DNA of 64,000 bases from Parastagonospora avenae f. sp. tritici 18332-5 (Eukaryota > Ascomycota > Dothideomycetes > Pleosporales > Phaeosphaeriaceae). The notes under the pieces were generated by a model. The model was not told where the DNA came from and searched no databases. It saw nothing but the letters and a program-made list of their open reading frames with translations. The first letter of the stretch is position 1. Each line of letters starts with the position of its first letter. The stretch covers positions 248,001 through 312,000 of the forward strand of contig JAFJTR010000002.1 in the NCBI GenBank assembly GCA_022559985.1, read 5' to 3'. A program made the translations under genes and the position numbers. Shown piece after piece: positions 10,857 to 23,660 of the stretch.

Positions 10857-12446
10857 ATGGCCTCGAGCTCCACGGAAACCACTCCCCTAATCTCGTCTCT
10901 GTCGAACGCGACTCGACCACCAGTATCACCAAAACCACCAAAGCCACAACGGACCGTCACATTCAACCCCACGGTGCAGTCATCGACCGTCGTCCCGCCG
11001 TCGCGATCCTTTTCCAATGGCGGCCAGTCTTCGGGCGCCGCCGCCGGCCAGCCGATGCTGTCGTCCCTCAACAGCAAGCTGCGAAGACGCAACAGCTCCG
11101 GCGCGCCTGTAAAAGGACCGCCTGCGCCCAAGATCGGCCCCCAGCGAACTACAAGGACCGCGCAGAAACTGAAGCTCCTTCCGGATCCGGAGAATGACGA
11201 CGTCGAGGACGAAGAGAGCGGACGCGACGTATACGTGCAATACACGAGAATCAAGGATCCCACAGCAAGGAGAGACGCCGCGCGTCTGGGTAAAGCAGAC
11301 AGAGAGCGGCTGCCCAGAGTCACAGCATACTGCACTTCTGCCTCGTACAAATTAGACGACCTGATGCGGTTCCTCAAAGGCAAACAGAAGCTCAGAGGTG
11401 CTCTTCCCAAACGCTTCGACGAGTGCATATACTCTCCCTACAGCTACGGGACGAAGGGATCTGTAGACGTCGCAAGTACGTCCGTGCTTGGCGGAAGCTC
11501 CGAAGAGAGGCCCAGGAGATTCTCGGACAGTGCTATCGAGGTCGAGACTGAGAACCAGAGGAGACGGGACAATTTGATCGACTTGCACGACGGGGGTGAC
11601 GCACCAGACATCGGCATGGACGAGGAATCAGAAAGGCCCATAAGACCTTCGATGACGCACGCAGATTCAGACCCCGCCATGGAGGTGCCAGACTTTGACA
11701 TTCAAGTCCACACGCCAGAAGTGTTTCTCTTTGAGTATGGTACGGTCGTGATTTGGGGTATGACACTACAGGAAGAGAAGCGCTTCCTGAAGGAAATCGC
11801 AAAGTTCGAAGTCGACAAGCTAGGCAAGGACGAAGTTGAGACTGAAGAGTTCAACTTCTACTACACACGCGAGTACCAGGCCCGGATATACAACGACTTC
11901 ATCAGTCTGCGCGAGAAGAAGAACTACATGATCAAGCTTGCCATCAGCCACGGCCTCTCCCAAAGTGTCAAGACCTCGTTATTCGAGGACCTTGTCGACA
12001 ACACCATCGAGGTTACCAAGGACATTCCCGAACAAATCGCGAGCTCGGGCAAGATCAACCTGAACAAGAAGCAGATCAACATGCAGATTGGAGAGCTGTT
12101 TATTCTGCGTATCAGTATCCATCTGCAGGGTTCGGTGCTCGACGCGCCCGAGCTCATGTGGGCAGAACCGCAGCTCGACCCCGTCTACCAGGCCGTACGA
12201 AGCTACCTGGAAATGGACCAGAGAGTCAGTCTATTGACGGAAAGACTGAACGTTATTGGAGATCTGCTGGCCGTTCTCAAGGACCAGCTGACGGTCACAC
12301 ATGTAAGCTGCCCCAGCATAGTTCTCACTTCCCCTTACTGACTTGACTAGGGCGAACTTCTCGAATGGATCGTCATCATCCTCATCTTTGCCGAGGTCCT
12401 CGTTGCCGCGATCAATATTTTCGTCGACCTACACGCGGCAGACTAG
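10857..12446 (+). CDS. RMD1/RMD8-type DUF155 membrane protein
   Basis: Exons 10857-12302 and 12351-12446 are joined by a 48-nt intron (GTAAGC, CTGACTTGACTAG) to give 513 aa. A disordered Ser/Pro N-terminus is followed by the DUF155 core: RVTAYCTSASYKLDDLMRFL at about residues 155-174, the EVFLFEYGTVVIWGM strand and the EFNFYYTREYQARIYND block. The small second exon supplies the C-terminal transmembrane helix (GELLEWIVIILIFAEVLVAA), which is lost if the intron is missed. Yeast Rmd1 and Rmd8 are needed for meiotic nuclear division, and the animal relative RMND1 is mitochondrial. The family is clear; which paralogue this is cannot be decided from sequence alone. Confidence 0.9.
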
Positions 12447-13014
12447 ACATGCGTTTGCTTGTACATATATGCGTGCTCTCTTTTGTACGATACTTTGTAA
12501 TCAGGCTGGAGTTTGTTTGAGCTTCAGCAAATCGGTTGACTCCGTATCACGGCGTTCAAAATATGGCACTGTAACACAGTGTCTGGGAATATTTTTCGAT
12601 CGGACTAAGATAGTCGACATACGAGCAGTTAATTGAATCATTATATTGTTTCCTGTAGCCAAACACAGTCCTAGAGATATCACCTTTTGCGAATACCACA
12701 GTTTGTAGGGACATGATGATAGGTAATCGTGCGTGGTACATACACAACGAATGGCGACACTCAGACATGCTCTGTGGTCTATTTGTCAGAGGACTGCCGG
12801 CTTCTGGGATAAGGCGTTTCCCACAAGATTGTCAAGGAGGACGGTGTAAGCGTGACCCTGCGCGGATGTTCGGGCGGACTTGGCGGCTCCGCTGAACCCT
12901 GCGTGGATGCTACTACCCCATTTCTCGAAGCCACCGGTTGGGGCACTAGACTTCTGTACCTCCTTCACCCGTCCTCGCCCATAGTCGCAGCGCCCCAATG
13001 AGGAGCCGTCCCAG
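12447..13014. other. Intergenic between DUF155 gene and PIK1
   Basis: Only short overlapping frames are present, with no motif. The PIK1 leader and promoter are expected just upstream of 13015. Confidence 0.4.
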
Positions 13015-16000
13015 ATGAGTTGGAATCTTCTCGAGCGCTTCATAGAGTCGGACCACTTCAACACGGACCCGTCGCTAGCAGTGGCCTATCTTGCGTGAGT
13101 AGCAGCTGTCCAGACCCCGAAGCCACTGCACCGCCGCACCTGTCACCGCGTGCCCGCACACACGATACAGAGCATTCACTGACGCCGCCGCACGTGCAGA
13201 CGCTATGCAGACCATGTTGGAATCCACTATGTGCTCTGCTCGAAGCTGCGCCAGTTTGCGTACGAGGAGCTCGAGTTCTTCCTGCCGCAGTACGTCGCCG
13301 CACCTATCTCTGGCACCCGGACGAATGAGAAGCTTACACAGCGGGCCACAGACTATGCCACCTGCTCATTAGCATCGACAATGAGTCCATGGCACTGGAA
13401 GAGTTTATAATAGATCTATGCGAAGAGTCCGTCAATGGCGCACTGCTGGTGCGTTTCCGGACACAGTGTCTCCTGCTAGCACGTGTGTGGTACTAACCTG
13501 GCCCGCAGACCTTCTGGCTGTTCCAAACCTATCTGCACGACCTTGCCAGCGCGCCGAACTCGATCGCCTTCAAGACGTGCCGCCGAATCTACAACCGCGT
13601 GCAGCGCATCGTCTTCGGGTCTGCCGAGCCCCAGCGCAGGGAAAAGATCAAGGAGAATGTATTGCCCGTGACCGTGCTCTCTAGTCTGGTGCTGGCAAGC
13701 ATAGCAGCGCCGTTTCTGCCTGCCCACGCTGGGCCACTGGCAATTGCGCAGGCGCGAAAACCACGGCCAATCGAAGACATCATCTCCGACAATGTGCAGA
13801 CAGCCAAGGTGGGGAGGAGTAAGACAGTCACGGCCGCATCACCACGGGCGAAGCAGAGAAGAACTGCCCAGCAACATTCAGACCCCGAAGATGGACGACT
13901 TACCAAAGCTTCTTCGCCACGTCCGCCGAAGGAACTGCCACGAGACACGAATGACCTGAGGAGACAAGCTGCGCGACCCACCAACACCGTGCGGGCACCC
14001 TCAGCCCAGCATAGACCGTCGCTGCTGGCAATGGACCCCGAAGCACGGCTCAGCTCGTCTTCGTTGCCCGACTTCCGCGATCCGACATCCTCTCCATTGC
14101 CTACCCCACCAGCCACCGCTGGGCTAGGACCGAACCCAATCACCCTCATCCCTCGCAAACACCATGGACAACCACCCCGGCCGCTCACGCCTACTGCACT
14201 ATCTCGTGCGCAGAAAATTCGCCTGCTACGGTCGAACTACTTCCGCAGTGAGACGCAATTCTTGAGTGCCCTGGAAGACATCTCGAACCGTTTGGTCGTC
14301 GTGCCGAAACCCGCTCGACTGAGCGCCTTGAGGGCTGAGCTTGCCTTGATTGCGCAAGATCTGCCTGCTGAGGTTGATATACCCATGCTCTCGCCGCCCA
14401 CACTCAAGGATGGAATCGCTTCGCAAAGTCGTCACCATCGAATCGTGCGCATCAACCCAGCGGAAGCGACAAGTCTGAACAGCGCCGAACGAGTGCCATA
14501 CTTGTTGATGGTGGAAGTGCTCGAGGAAGATTTTGACTTTGACCCCGACACGGAACAAAATCAACAACTACTGGAGAAACTCATGTTTGAGAAGGGAACA
14601 TCAAGACGGCGGCTGTTCGACATAACGAATGCTGAATACTTGGCCTTTGACAGAACTCCACCCAATGGCTCCGACAGCGTCTTCGAGCCTGCCACGGGTG
14701 ACCTTGGCAATACCTCGCTCATTGGAGGCACAGAAGAAGATGACATTGCGTCTGGCATGGCGCGAGTAGCACTACCGCCCGCTGCGGCTAACGGTAAAGC
14801 CACGGCACCTAGGTCGTCGAGCGGAGCAAATACCCTGTCCTCAATGGCTACTATCTCTACCCCTCGCACATCAGATTCAGCAATCAGTAGAGCCAACAGC
14901 CCTGCCCCAGCTAGGAGAATGACCATACCGGCCAACATGAACCGAGGCAACCAGGGCGCTGATCAGCCAGACTTCACTGCACTTGCAACACACATGCGGA
15001 CAGCGGCCCAAATGCTTGCACAACTGGAAGCAAGTGGCTCGAAACGGCCGAAAACGGAAGTTGCAGCAATCAAGGCCAAGATCATCGCTAGCATGCAGAG
15101 CTTGGAGGAGCAAAATTTCATGGCCGAAGACCAGGGACCTACCTTTGACACGATCATGGCCGAGACAGATCCAGTGGCCATCACTGGAGAACCAGAAGAA
15201 CTCGATGGGCTACCAGTGGGAACAAACTCTGGTGCAGGTGCTGCACGAATGGAGAATGATCTCAAGACTGGTGGTATGCGAAGAAAGGGTGACCGAGACG
15301 ACCCAAGTGCTGCGACGTTTGGAGAGGAGTGGAGTGCGAAGAGAGAACGCATTCGACGATCATCTCCGTATGGTCAGATGAAGAATTGGGATCTCATCAG
15401 TGTCATTGTCAAGACAGGTACAGATTTGCGACAAGAGGCATTCGCGTGCCAGCTGATACAAGTCTGCTCGAGAATTTGGGAAGAGGCCAATGTGCCGGTC
15501 TGGACGAAACGTATGCGCATCCTCGTTACCGGTGAATCCTCCGGTCTCATCGAAACTATCACGAACGGCGTCTCGCTCCACTCGCTGAAGCGCAGCTTAA
15601 CACTTGCTAGTATCGCGGCTGGTACTAACCCTCGGAAACGTATCGCAACGCTCCAGGACCACTGGCGCAAGACTTTTGGCGAGCCGGAGTCCGACGCTTA
15701 CATTGCAGGCGTCAACGCGTTCACACGCTCGTTAGCCGCGTACAGTGTGATAAGCTATGTGCTGCAACTTAAGGATCGCCACAACGGCAATCTCCTCATC
15801 GACAACATGGGCCACATCATCCACATCGACTTTGGATTTATGCTGTCCAACTCGCCGGGTAGCATGGGTTTCGAAGCTGCACCTTTCAAGCTCACGCAAG
15901 AGTACGTCGATGTACTAGGCGGGGTCACAAGCCCTGCATTCGAGGAGTTCAAAGCTTTATGCAAACGTGCTTTCCAGGCACTAAGGAAAGAGGCAGAGCG

Positions 16001-16272
16001 CTTGATCATGTTAGTCGACTTGATGAGCAAGCAAAGTAAGATGGACTGCTTCAAGGCTGGCGCGGCGAGTGTCACGAACAGTCTCCGAGCGAGACTGATG
16101 TTGCATCTGAGTAAAGAGGAGGCAGAAGTTTTCGTGGAAGAGCTGATTGCGAAGAGTGTGGGGAGCTATTATACCCGACTGTAAGTGACCAGATGCGATT
16201 TCATAAAGAGCAAATAACTAACATGGTGATAGTTACGACACATTCCAATACCGCACGCAAGGCATCTACTGA
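13015..16272 (+). CDS. PIK1: Phosphatidylinositol 4-kinase Pik1
   Basis: Five exons: 13015-13094, 13200-13289, 13352-13448, 13509-16180 and 16233-16272. All phases agree, giving 992 aa. The three short 5' exons encode the conserved start MSWNLLERFIESDHFN and the lipid-kinase-unique helical region (SIDNESMALEEFIIDLCEES). The catalytic domain fills the last third: VTGESSGLIETI, catalytic loop DRHNGN at 845-850 and activation motif HIDFG at 861-865. The last exon completes the C-terminus with LYDTFQYRTQGIY. The enzyme makes PI4P at the Golgi and in the nucleus, driving secretion and cytokinesis. The middle third is long, Ser/Pro-rich and probably disordered, as in other fungal Pik1 proteins. Confidence 0.95.
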
Positions 16273-16479
16273 GGCCGAGTATCACGTTTCTTGCTATATA
16301 AGCATTTGAATCTCCGCGGGCAATCATTGCATAGACTAGGAGCGACGGCTTGGATAGAAGCACTACCGTATCAATATCGAAAGAAGCCATCATGACATTC
16401 ACATTTCATTGGAAACAATTGCGTGCAAACCAACCCAACACGGAAATTCATATCGAACAAACACAAACGCGTAAGAAGC

Positions 16480-17101
16480 TCAATTCGCAAAAGGCGGCTT
16501 CTCCCTCCCCTCCTCCACCTCACCCGCTTCCTGCCTCTTCGCCGCCCCCTTCGCCACCAACCCCTCGTTATGCATCACATGCCCCACTTTCTCCATGACT
16601 TTGCCCAGCGTTGAATCTAAATCACTTTCGTTAGCCCTTCCGCCTTTTCCCACTCCCTCTCTACAACTCTCTCTTGGATAGACGACTTACCGCCACTATG
16701 CGCAAACCCCGCAGTTTTATTCCCATATCCAGCCCCACCCGTACTCCCACTGCCCGCGCGCGACTCGTTTGCACCCGAGTACGGCGCCGTGTCTTTGTGC
16801 AGGTCGAAGCGGAATTCGTCGTTGGAGGGGGATGTGGAGGGGAAGTCAGACTTGTTGCCTTGGGAGTGTTAGTCGAGATCGGAGAAGGGTGTGATAGTGA
16901 TTGACAGTAGGCAAAGATGGAAGTCTATGTGTGAGAGAGCATACCGAAACCTGCGCCGCCCGTGGCTCCGGAGCCGTATTTCGGATGCGCGTCGGAGTAG
17001 GCGTCGCGCGAGGTGTGGAGGTCGAGACGAGTGTTGTCGTGTGCGTCGGTTAGGGAGGAGGGGAGGGAGGTTGGTGCTGTGCGGTTGCCGTAGCCTGCCA
17101 T
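16480..17101 (-). CDS. Small glycine-rich stress-type protein, 153 aa
   Basis: Three exons on the minus strand: 16945-17101, 16691-16858 and 16480-16616. Both introns have good donors (GTATGC, GTAAGT), and every junction falls after a glycine-rich motif. Exons 1 and 2 each end in a related block (GSGATGGAGFG, then GSGSTGGAGYG), so the two exons look like an internal duplication. Exon 3 encodes an amphipathic, charged tail (LGKVMEKVGHVMHNEGLVAKG) resembling CsbD-like or LEA-like stress proteins. No signal peptide or membrane segment is present. It is convergent with PIK1, 207 bp away. Function is inferred only by resemblance. Confidence 0.75.
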
Positions 17102-17837
17102 GTTTGAACAAAACGCGAGTATGTGTTATGTAAGTCCGAGTAAGGAGATAGTGTGAATCTTGAAGAGGAGTTGACGATACGGTCATGCTGTTATCTATAT
17201 ACCCAGTCCTCGATCCCATCTGCCGTAGATAGTAGGGAGGCGTCGAAGCATCGCTCAAGCCTCATGACGTCTTTTGGCTTTGGAAGCTTACTTATGCCCA
17301 CGCAGATCAGAGGGATGTAAGCTCTGTAAGAGGTTCGCAGACGCTGCCAAGCTGCATGCTTGGTATTCTTCCGCGACTTGATTGTGGATCGGATGAGGGC
17401 TGCTAGGGTGTGATGCAGATGAGATTTGAACATTTCGAGCATTGGCCAACGACGTGAAAGTTGCTGGAGCATATGTGCAGATGACATGGGATTCCTGAAC
17501 CAGAACTCGGTACATATATCCAAGCGGTTGCCATCACAAGAAGGGAGAGTTTGGTGGTTTATAACGGTCGTTGAGATCGAAATGCTCCTGATTCGCTCGA
17601 TTACTTTAGGTCGCTAGCTGAGGCGAGAGATAGCTGGAATCCCGAACCGGCCGCCTTTCGCTGATCACGATAAGAATTGTTCTGCGTCACTGGCGCTCTA
17701 TGCTTGGCCAAGTCCTGGGGTATCCCACATCCTGCGTGTGTCTAGATGAATAGTTCCGGACTTCATGCGCCAAGTGTCCATCTACGCCAACGATGCATGC
17801 AATATGAGGCTGAGAAGGAAACAACGATGGAATGACC
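17102..17837. other. Intergenic, no supported gene
   Basis: A 110-codon minus-strand frame (17191-17523) is the longest candidate but shows no domain. Its neighbour's promoter must lie here. Confidence 0.4.
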
Positions 17838-18645
17838 TCATCGGATGTACTTGGACTATTTGAATGTTAGTCTCGATTCGATGTAGTAGATTCGCGTAGA
17901 CTTACCATAAATTTCTTGTGAAAGTCGGAACGCAGCATGTCATTGATAAACTCTTTCTTCTTGTTCCTATCTTCGGTGCCTCGTGCTTGGTTCTTGAACA
18001 CAACGTCGTCGTCCCAGCGGCGCTTCATGGCGAAGTCGCGGGAGTTGAGCAGCGGGTTGCCTCTTGCGACATCGATCTCGCGTTGTTCTTCTTCCTCTGC
18101 CGCACGCTCTGCTTCCTCTTTAGCCTTGGCTTCGGCGCGCTCCTTCTTGATCTTCTCGAGTTCGCGCATGAGAGCTGCTGTTTCGTCTTCTTCATCGTCG
18201 TCACTGGGCGCGGTTAGTAATGTACTTGAACGTGATGTGTGAAAACCTACTCCTCGTCGCTACTTTCACTGTCATCACTACTGTCGTCTGCGTCGATGTC
18301 CCGGTACTGCTCGAGTACCTCTATACGTCTGCGCTTTGCCGCTGCTTCATCTTCTTCTCCGTCTTCTGCCGCCGGTACTGCGTCGATTTGGCGTTTAGAT
18401 CCGCCGCTAGTGTCCATGGCATCCGGTTCTACATAGGTGCCGTTCTTCTTCGCTGCGTGGCGCGCTTCAGCCTCCAAAAGCTCTGCGCGAAGATCGCGCT
18501 TGTAAGCATCAGCTTCGCCACCCTGTCCAGGCTGCCGTCTCTTCAATGTTGTGTGCGCGGGAAGCAGTCGCTGATGGTAGGCGGGCCCACGCTGGGCTTC
18601 TTTTCCACGTGCGGGATCGAACGTTGGTCTATGGGCGGTCGTCAT
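17838..18645 (-). CDS. CWC15: Spliceosome-associated protein Cwc15
   Basis: Three exons: 18251-18645, 17906-18203 and a last exon of only 18 nt, 17838-17855, giving 236 aa. The N-terminus MTTAHRPTFDPARGKEAQ is the family hallmark. An acidic serine run crosses the first intron, then a coiled charged helix and the conserved block GNPLLNSRDFAMKRRWDDDVVFKNQA follow. The tiny last exon supplies SKYIR and the stop, matching the usual FM-x-KYI/V ending. Cwc15 is part of the Prp19 complex that stabilises the active spliceosome. It is divergently transcribed from RRP45. Confidence 0.95.
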
Positions 18646-18892
18646 AGTGTCGTAGAGTTAATGAACAGGTTTATGGACGCTTGTCGTCAGTTTCGGAAGT
18701 CTTACGTGTTGTTGACGGTGGAGGTTGCGCGATTTGATGGAGAGTTGGGGAAGCTGCTTTCGAGATGGAAAAGTCGCGCTAAGCCCTGGGACCGCGCCTT
18801 CACGTTTCTCCGTCCCGCCGCATTTTCAGTCCCCGCAAAGGGCAGCCACTACCTTGACAATAAGCACTTACACTCATTTGCGCAGAGGTAAG
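18646..18892. promoter_or_regulatory. Bidirectional promoter CWC15 / RRP45
   Basis: Only 247 bp separate the start codons of two divergent RNA-processing genes, so both promoters must share or overlap this interval. No TATA box is obvious. Shared control is inference. Confidence 0.55.
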
Positions 18893-19881
18893 ATGCCTCG
18901 CGAAGCTGAGATCTCCATCAATGAGCGCGAATTCATCAAGCAAGCGCTGCAAGAGCAAATACGTCTCGATGGGCGAGCTTTCGATACCTTTCGCAAGGTA
19001 GAGCTCACCTTTGGAGACGAGTATGGCGTCGCAGATGTGCAATTGGGCAAGACGAGGTATTCAAGTCATGGCGAAACAATAAGATTGGGCTAACAAGTTC
19101 AGAGTCGTTGCGCGCATTTCCATAGATGTGACGACACCACTACCCGAGCGCAAGTTCGATGGTGTCTTCCAGATTGTCACAGAGTTCTCGCCAATGGCTT
19201 CTCCAGCATTTGAAATTGGTCGGTATGTATTGCCAGACAAGGAGTATGATACATGCACACCAAGCGGGGAAACTGACCCGAGACAGACCAACGGACGCCG
19301 AAGTCATTCTTTCGCGCATACTGGAGAAAGCCATTCGCCGCTCGAATGCCCTTGACACCGAGTCGCTCTGTATCATTGCGGGCCTCAAATGCTTCGCCCT
19401 CCGCGCCGACGTACATATCATCGACCATGACGGTGGACTCATTGACGCTTCGTGTATTGCGGTCATGGCTGCTTTGCAACACTTCCGAAGGCCGGACGTA
19501 CTAGTCGAGGGGGAGAAGGCGACAGTCCTCAGTGTTCGCGAGCGCGACCCCATCCCACTATCCATCCTACACCAGCCGCTTTGTGTGACCTTCTCGTACT
19601 TCGCAGAGGGCGAGCTCTTCTTGGTTGACGCAAATTTGGCTGAAGAGCAGGTCCGACAAGGAGAGGTTATCATTACAATGAACAAGCACGGCGAGATATG
19701 TCAAATTGCAAAATATGGAGGAGCAACAGTGAACCCACTGGCCATGTTGCAGTGCACCAACGTCGCCCTGCAAAAGGTCAAAGAGATGAGCAAATTCATT
19801 CAGCAGAAGTTGGACGAGGACGCAAAGAAAAGGGATGCAGGAGGCCTGATGGCTGAGCTCAGTGCTGAGAATGCCAGATGA
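18893..19881 (+). CDS. RRP45: Exosome core subunit Rrp45 (RNase PH-like)
   Basis: Three exons, 18893-19056, 19103-19222 and 19287-19881, give 292 aa. The start MPREAEISINEREFI, the LDGR motif (QIRLDGRAFDTFRKVELTFG) and the RNase PH domains 1 and 2 (ASPAFEIGRPTDAEVILSRI; LIDASCIAVMAALQHFRRPD) identify EXOSC9/Rrp45. In eukaryotes this ring subunit has lost phosphorolytic activity and serves in the nine-subunit core that feeds RNA to Rrp44 and Rrp6. The protein is about family length. The intron junctions restore the arginine codons at both boundaries. Confidence 0.95.
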
Positions 19882-20612
19882 GCGGTCGTGGAGCAGTGGG
19901 AGTGTTACAAAATCGGCTACTCTGGCCCAGCGGATGGTCAGCCTTATACCGCCATGCGTCTACATAGACCGCGGCATCTGGTCCGACTCTTTGTGAGAGT
20001 GGGCAGAGATCTAGGAGCTCGAGTATGGAGCGTGGGAAAATGCGCCATGATCAGAGAATGGTCCGCATCTGGGAGAAGATATACAAACACTGTCAATTGT
20101 ACAGTATGCTGCCGGTTCGGGCGACTGCAAGACAGGAAGGCACGCTCAGATAGTGGCTAGAACGGAGAGCTGCAATCAATGCGAACGAACCATGATTTGC
20201 AATGTCAGTCGCTTCCCTCTTTGCGACTGTTAGCCCATTTCAGAATTCTAATTCTAGAACTCAAAAGCTATGACGTTGCTTCGTCAGCCTTCGCGATTCA
20301 AATGCGGTGCCTCGGCTTCACCGAACTTCATGCAAGCGCAAACAACACCAACACGACAGACGTCTCCACATGGTTTGGTCGAGAATATGCTGTGTTGATA
20401 ATTACAAGCATCGGCCGAGCTTCATATGCAAATATATATATCACTGCTAACGCTCGACGCAGCTCAACGGTAATCTCAACGTGATTGCATCTTCAACATT
20501 GCGTCATTGCGTCTGACGTCTTCGATCTCACCACTTCAGCCTTGTGTCGCGTGTTACTCTACTTTCGCGACTACTTTCACGTGTTACCTTTCACAAACAA
20601 CCACAGCACAAC
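19882..20612. other. Intergenic, no supported gene
   Basis: No coding evidence is seen. A short AT-rich patch (ATATATAT near 20430) lies about 180 bp before the next start codon. Confidence 0.4.
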
Positions 20613-21528
20613 ATGTCTTCCAAACTAGTGCCCTCCGACCCGGCCAAGGTCATGGTCGTTCGCGATGTTGTTCCCAGGCAGATTACCACACTTTCCGTGC
20701 CCTTCTGGCGCTTTGGCAGGGTGAAGATTGGCGGACGAGGCACGATCGGTATGCGCGATCCCTTGTACATCGCCAGCGTCTGCTAACTCCTCTTACAGTG
20801 CGCCTTCAATCTGGCGCCCTTGCCGTCTTCTCGCCCGTCGCCTTGACCGACGACGTCAAATCCAAGGTCTCCGAGCTAGGAGAAGTCAAGTACATCACCG
20901 CGCTCGATGCTGAGGTACACTCCCAGTCCCATACTTCTACCCGTACATACTCACAAGCAAACAGCACCACATCTTCCTCGGCCCCTGGCACGAAGCCTAC
21001 CCAACCGCTCAAGTAATGGGCCCCGAAACCCTCCCCGAAAAGCGCGAAAAGCAAGGCAACGAGAAAGTCCCCTTCGCCCACGTTTTCCAAAAGTCCACGC
21101 CCGTGACCTCGATATCGCCCGAGTTCGACGCAGAATTCGATTGGGAATACGTGCCTTCGCACATCAACAAGGAAATCGTCTTCCACCACCGCCCCTCCAA
21201 GACGCTCATACAAGCAGACATGATGTTCAACCTGCCCGCGACCGAGCAGTTTAGCAAGACGGGCGTGGATCCGAATAGCGGTATCTTGACGAAGATCTTT
21301 GGCGCGATGCAGAGTACAGCGGGCACGGCGGTGTGGCAGAAACGCACGATTTGGTATGGCACGAGCAGTGGGGATAGGAGTGCGTTTAATCAGAGTGTCG
21401 CGAGGATTAACAAGTGGGGGTTTGAGAGGATTGTGCCGTGTCATGGGGATATTATTGAGAAAGAGGGGAAGAGTGTGTGGGAGAAGGTCTTCGCGTGGCA
21501 TTTGGAGGCGGCGAAGAAGGGGGAGTAG
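20613..21528 (+). CDS. DUF4336 family protein
   Basis: Three exons, 20613-20748, 20799-20914 and 20965-21528, give 271 aa. The sequence follows the DUF4336 pattern: SVPFWRFGRVKIGGRGTIVRL near the start, the DAEHHIFLGPWHEAYP block across intron 2, HRPSKTLIQADMMFNLP in the middle, and a C-terminal RIVPCHGDIIEKEG. The H-x-H-like stretches and overall order recall a metallo-beta-lactamase-type fold, but biochemical activity is not established for the family. No signal peptide is seen. All junctions keep frame. Confidence 0.85.
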
Positions 21529-21767
21529 ATGCGTTTGGGATGGTAAGTATTGGAGTGAAATGGGGATGATACCATTTTTCTTTATGAGTGTAGAGTGTGT
21601 GTGAGGTAATACTTTGACCTCGCATTGATCGTCTCAGTTGTGATCTAAACCACAGTTCCTGATCCCTTTACTTCTGTCAAACCTCATCAGCGGTTTTGTG
21701 CTTCGTACTGGTTGAACAGTTCCCTCACACAACCGACCTCCGCAACCCTCCACCTCTGCTCTTCAAC

Positions 21768-23136
21768 CTACTCCAACTTATCCCTCGCATCCCTAATAGC
21801 CTGCCCGTAATCTCCCGCATTCGGCGTCCTCACAATAGTATGCGTGTGATACTTTGCCGGCTCACTATTCGTCAAGAACACGCCTGAGTGGTGATCCAAC
21901 TCAACCAGAATAACCGGACTCTGGATGCGGAAGTAGAACGGATCGTCGTCGCCAAAGCCACCAATCCAGCAGAAGTGCGTTTCGTCGAAGTGCGACTTTG
22001 TTTGTGCGAGTTTGAGATCTCGGGATTTGGTTGGGTGGTACAGCAGAAACTCGTGGCAGATGTCGAGAATGAGCTGTTGCTGTTCTGAAGTGAATGAAGA
22101 TACGGGTACGCCTTCATACGGCACGATGCGATTATCGCGAAAAGCGCCGCAGCGATGACGCTGATCGTCCGGGCCCCAAGTATCCGAGATCAATTCATCG
22201 CGCTTATTCTCATCATTATTCGAGTTCCCATAGACCTGCTTCATGCCCTCATCTCTCAAATGCTTGAACACCTGCGCTTTCTGCTGTTGCTCCTTGCCCA
22301 GGCTTTGCATCACCTTCAAGCCGAGATTGCCCTCTTTGTGCAGGATCTCTGTGCCTTTCCATTCGCCGGCGTCGATGATGTTGGGCTCCGCGCCGGTGAA
22401 TGAGGGGGAGAGAATGACTTGTGGGCCTTTGAAGAAGCAGGCGATGTCGAGGTGGTGGCCGTAGAGGAGCCAGCCCCATGGCTGTGAGGGGGAGGGGGAG
22501 GGCGTGCCGAAGAGGAGGAAGTTGTAGGAGTATTTGTTCATGATGTTGGGGAGCTTGACGACTTCGCCTAAGAAGTGGTTGATGCGCATGGCGGAGAGGG
22601 CTTTTTGGTAGCCTTCTGATGATAGAGAGGCTTCGATGACGCTTAAGATTGACTGCGCTGTTTGCTCTGGCACTGTACGCTGTAAGCTTAGAAGTACTGT
22701 AGTGGGGATTTGCAGACAAACCTTCTTCCAGCCTGAGGCCAAAAGGCCGCAGCAAGAACTCTGGGTTACTCCAAGCTCGCCATTCTCGCGCGTTAATCTG
22801 ATAGCTCACTTTCTTTCTCTGATCTTCACTCAAGCCACTGAGAAAATCTTCTGCTTTCTGCACGACGTTTCCTACATCGAAACCCTCATCTCTTGCTTGG
22901 TACAGTCCTTCTCTCAATTTTCCATCATTGGTAATACCCTTGTACGGCTCTTCAAGAAGCTTTTCCCAGACTTTGGTCAAGTCGTACAGCCACGGTGGCG
23001 CACGATTGTCTTGCATTGACTGTACATATTCGCAGATGTTTTGCTTCGCTGCGGAAGTGAATCTTGGACTAGTGAGGTCGGGCAAATGTGCTCGAAAGCC
23101 AGCTGACGCCTCGTCGAAAGAGTTCCTTCGTGCCAT
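21768..23136 (-). CDS. DUF3500 family protein
   Basis: Two exons, 22722-23136 and 21768-22672, give 439 aa. The acceptor used is the second of two nearby AGs (CGTACAG), because only it restores the downstream frame. Diagnostic stretches include YNFLLFGTPSPSPSQPWGWL, LYGHHLDIACFF, a FTGAEPNIIDAG segment, and a C-terminal HHSGVFLTNSEPAKYHTHTI. DUF3500 proteins occur in bacteria and fungi with no settled function; the histidine-rich motifs suggest metal binding, which is inference. No signal peptide is present. Convergent with the DUF4336 gene. Confidence 0.9.
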
Positions 23137-23660
23137 ATTCTTTAGAGCGATGCTCCTTCAGCTTCTGATATCTCCCTTGTCGCTTAATTGTCGTCTGGGC
23201 CTCTAAGCGGCCGTTAGGTAGTGATCCAATCGCTCCCTAGTGTATCACGCTGCTCGGATGAATGCTATTCCTCTCTGCTCTAGAACTTGAAGAGATGCGT
23301 TCACAAATGCTTAACCGTGAAACTGTGAGTTCTAGAGAGTTTTGTGAAATGCAACAGGCGTCTTCCAGAGAGCGTGTAGTGTGTAATAGATTGTGGATGA
23401 TGATGTGAAGACTGACAAAGTGTCGCCGCCGTACCCACATGTACCCCACAACATCCTGACACCACTAGCGCGGGGTCAGCAGCCCCTCAATGCACGCGCA
23501 ATGTCTTCGCGCTACTGTCATGTTGTTTGAAGTATCGGGTCAACACTTGTCCGAAAGAGCTCGATTTGCTTCTACCATAAGTTAGCTGAGAAGCAACATC
23601 ACGATCAATCGAACAAAGGTGCTATACCACTACAATCATCCATCAAACAACGAACGCACT
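23137..23660. other. Divergent intergenic region
   Basis: This is the space between the start of the DUF3500 gene (minus) and the start of the small conserved gene (plus), so it should hold both promoters. No further gene is seen. Confidence 0.4.

Noticed and set aside
17191..17523. 110-codon minus-strand frame between the glycine-rich gene and CWC15
   Set aside because: No ATG context, domain or conservation signal can be seen; it is probably chance.
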